64,000 bases of DNA, from the NCBI RefSeq assembly GCF_001592935.1, contig NZ_LRDB01000001.1:496001-560000 (forward strand), in the 5' to 3' direction. The notes below the pieces were generated by a model that had not been told where the DNA came from, did no database searches, and saw nothing but the letters and a program-made list of their open reading frames with translations. Both the position numbers and the translations under genes were made by a program. The stretch comes from Roseivirga echinicomitans (GTDB taxonomy: Bacteria; Bacteroidota; Bacteroidia; Cytophagales; Cyclobacteriaceae). How positions within the stretch are numbered: position 1 is the first letter of the stretch; every line of letters begins with the position of its first letter. This document shows, piece after piece, positions 62,763 to 64,000 of the stretch.

Positions 62763-64000
62763 ATGAACAGATCGATTAGAAAAGTTGCGGTATTAGGTTC
62801 AGGAGTGATGGGCTCACGTATAGCTTGCCATTTTGCTAATATCGGAGTAGAAGTATTGTTATTGGATATGGTACCAAGGGATTTACCCGAAGAACAAAAA
62901 TCCAATAAGGCGGCCAGAAACAAACTGGTAAATGATGCATTGACCACAGCCTTAAAATCTAAGCCATCTCCAATTTATGACTTGAGTTTTTCAAATAGAA
63001 TTTCCACTGGAAACTTTGAAGACGACATGTCTAAAGTTTCTGAAGTGGATTGGATTATTGAAGTGGTAGTGGAAAGACTTGATATTAAGAAGATCATCTT
63101 CGATCAAGTTGAAAAGCATAGAAAACCAGGAACACTTATTACATCGAATACATCTGGTATTCCTATGCATTTGATGTGCGAAGGTAGAAGCGAAGATTTC
63201 CAGAAGCATTTCTGTGGCTCTCACTTCTTCAACCCCCCAAGGTATTTACGTTTGCTGGAAATCATTCCTGGGCCTAAAACAGACCCAGCGATCATTGATT
63301 TCTTAATGCATTATGGAGACCTTTTCTTAGGAAAGGAAACCGTGCTTTGTAAAGATACCCCAGCGTTTATTGCCAACAGAATTGGTATTTATGCTATTAT
63401 GTCTGCTATGCACACCATTGAAGAAATGGGGCTTACTGTAGGTGAGGTGGATAGAATGACTGGGCCAATTATTGGTCGTGCTAAATCTGCTACTTTCCGT
63501 ACCATGGACGTTGTTGGACTTGATACTACGGTTAATGTTGCCAACAATTTGCATAAGGGCTTACAGAATGACGAGGCCAGAGAGAAGTTTATTCTTCCAG
63601 GTATTGTTGAAGAAGTGCATAAGCGAGGTTGGTTTGGCGACAAGTCTAAGCAAGGCTATTTCAAGAAAACGAAAGACGCCAATGGTAAGACAGAAATTCT
63701 TGAGCTTGATTTAAAAACCTACGAATACGGTGAACGAACAAGGGCGAATTTCAAAGCGCTTGAAGCTGTTAAGGAAGAAGAAAATTTAAAAGCCAGAATT
63801 AAAACACTCGTCAACTTTGATGACAAAGCAGGTGAGTTCTATAGAACTACATTCTACGATACCTTCAAATACGTTTCGTTCAGAATTCCAGAAATTTCAG
63901 ACGAACTCTACAGAATAGACCAAGCAGTTTGTGCTGGTTTTGGATGGGAGCTCGGTCCTTACGAAACATGGGATTTACTAGGCGTAAAAGCTACAGTTGA
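62763..64000 (+). CDS. 3-hydroxyacyl-CoA dehydrogenase, cut by window end
   Basis: An open frame of 412 whole codons from ATG 62763 to the end of the window; the true end is missing. It opens with the NAD-binding VAVLGSGVMGSRIACHFANIG and shows EVDWIIEVVVERLDIKK, SNTSGIP, HFCGSHFFNPPRYLRLLEII and ANRIGIYA. These are the 3-hydroxyacyl-CoA dehydrogenase domains of FadB/FadJ-type beta-oxidation enzymes, in the N-terminal position seen in the Bacteroidota fusion with a later enoyl-CoA hydratase domain. It lies five bases after the MarR gene, so the two are co-transcribed. Confidence 0.9.
   Translation, partial: MNRSIRKVAVLGSGVMGSRIACHFANIGVEVLLLDMVPRDLPEEQKSNKAARNKLVNDALTTALKSKPSPIYDLSFSNRISTGNFEDDMSKVSEVDWIIEVVVERLDIKKIIFDQVEKHRKPGTLITSNTSGIPMHLMCEGRSEDFQKHFCGSHFFNPPRYLRLLEIIPGPKTDPAIIDFLMHYGDLFLGKETVLCKDTPAFIANRIGIYAIMSAMHTIEEMGLTVGEVDRMTGPIIGRAKSATFRTMDVVGLDTTVNVANNLHKGLQNDEAREKFILPGIVEEVHKRGWFGDKSKQGYFKKTKDANGKTEILELDLKTYEYGERTRANFKALEAVKEEENLKARIKTLVNFDDKAGEFYRTTFYDTFKYVSFRIPEISDELYRIDQAVCAGFGWELGPYETWDLLGVKATV

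Overview
This window looks like chromosomal DNA of a marine-type Bacteroidota, most probably of the order Cytophagales (Roseivirga/Fulvivirga-like). The evidence is: about a dozen sites matching the Bacteroidota sigma -7 element TAnnTTTG upstream of genes; many LytS/LytTR two-component pairs; a GldJ/GldK-type gliding lipoprotein; a GH3-family acyl-adenylase behind lptB; and a DUF4175-like gene followed by an RsbW-like ATPase, ybeY and mnmG. The genus is inference; the phylum is well supported. I see no rRNA, tRNA, CRISPR array, prophage or intact insertion sequence.

Layout. 0.1-4.6 kb: a DUF2911 protein, a small basic secreted protein, a KefB-like cation/proton antiporter and an alpha/beta-hydrolase fused to OsmC. 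4.6-5.2 kb: a gap with an orphan terminator and a 168-bp element bounded by perfect 17-bp inverted repeats, ending just before the hemH promoter. 5.2-12.1 kb: ferrochelatase, a glmM/cysteine desulfurase/lipoprotein operon, MazG and a ClC channel. 12.8-19.6 kb: a redoxin, the recJ-lptB-GH3 operon, a SPOR-like coiled-coil protein and fumarase. 19.9-24.7 kb: an envelope block with a LiaF-like membrane protein, a LytS/LytTR pair, and a convergent LemA-TPM-TPM operon. 24.8-34.5 kb: a PLP decarboxylase, a 45-residue membrane protein, an XRE regulator abutting prfA, tag, an unknown secreted protein overlapping an OmpR-type two-component system, an SDR and an amidohydrolase. 34.6-39.1 kb: a LytS/LytTR pair sandwiched between two paralogous secreted proteins, each with three copies of a beta-rich repeat. 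39.2-49.2 kb: a cox3-like protein, mfd, another LytS/LytTR pair, the gliding-type lipoprotein, comF and an AhpD/unknown/exoIII operon.

49.3-64 kb is the most informative part. A plus-strand run contains the DUF4175-like protein, RsbW-like ATPase, ybeY, mnmG, a methyltransferase and an Ig-like lipoprotein. Two perfect parS sites lie just before mnmG. The gap at 58.0-58.37 kb is packed with DnaA boxes beside a very AT-rich stretch, and in a small hand sample the plus-strand G/C bias flips across it. I read this as the chromosomal replication origin, oriC, which is not next to dnaA. To its right come a TPR protein, an acyl-CoA ligase, a MarR regulator with a palindromic operator candidate, and a 3-hydroxyacyl-CoA dehydrogenase cut by the window end; together the last group looks like a fatty-acid degradation locus.
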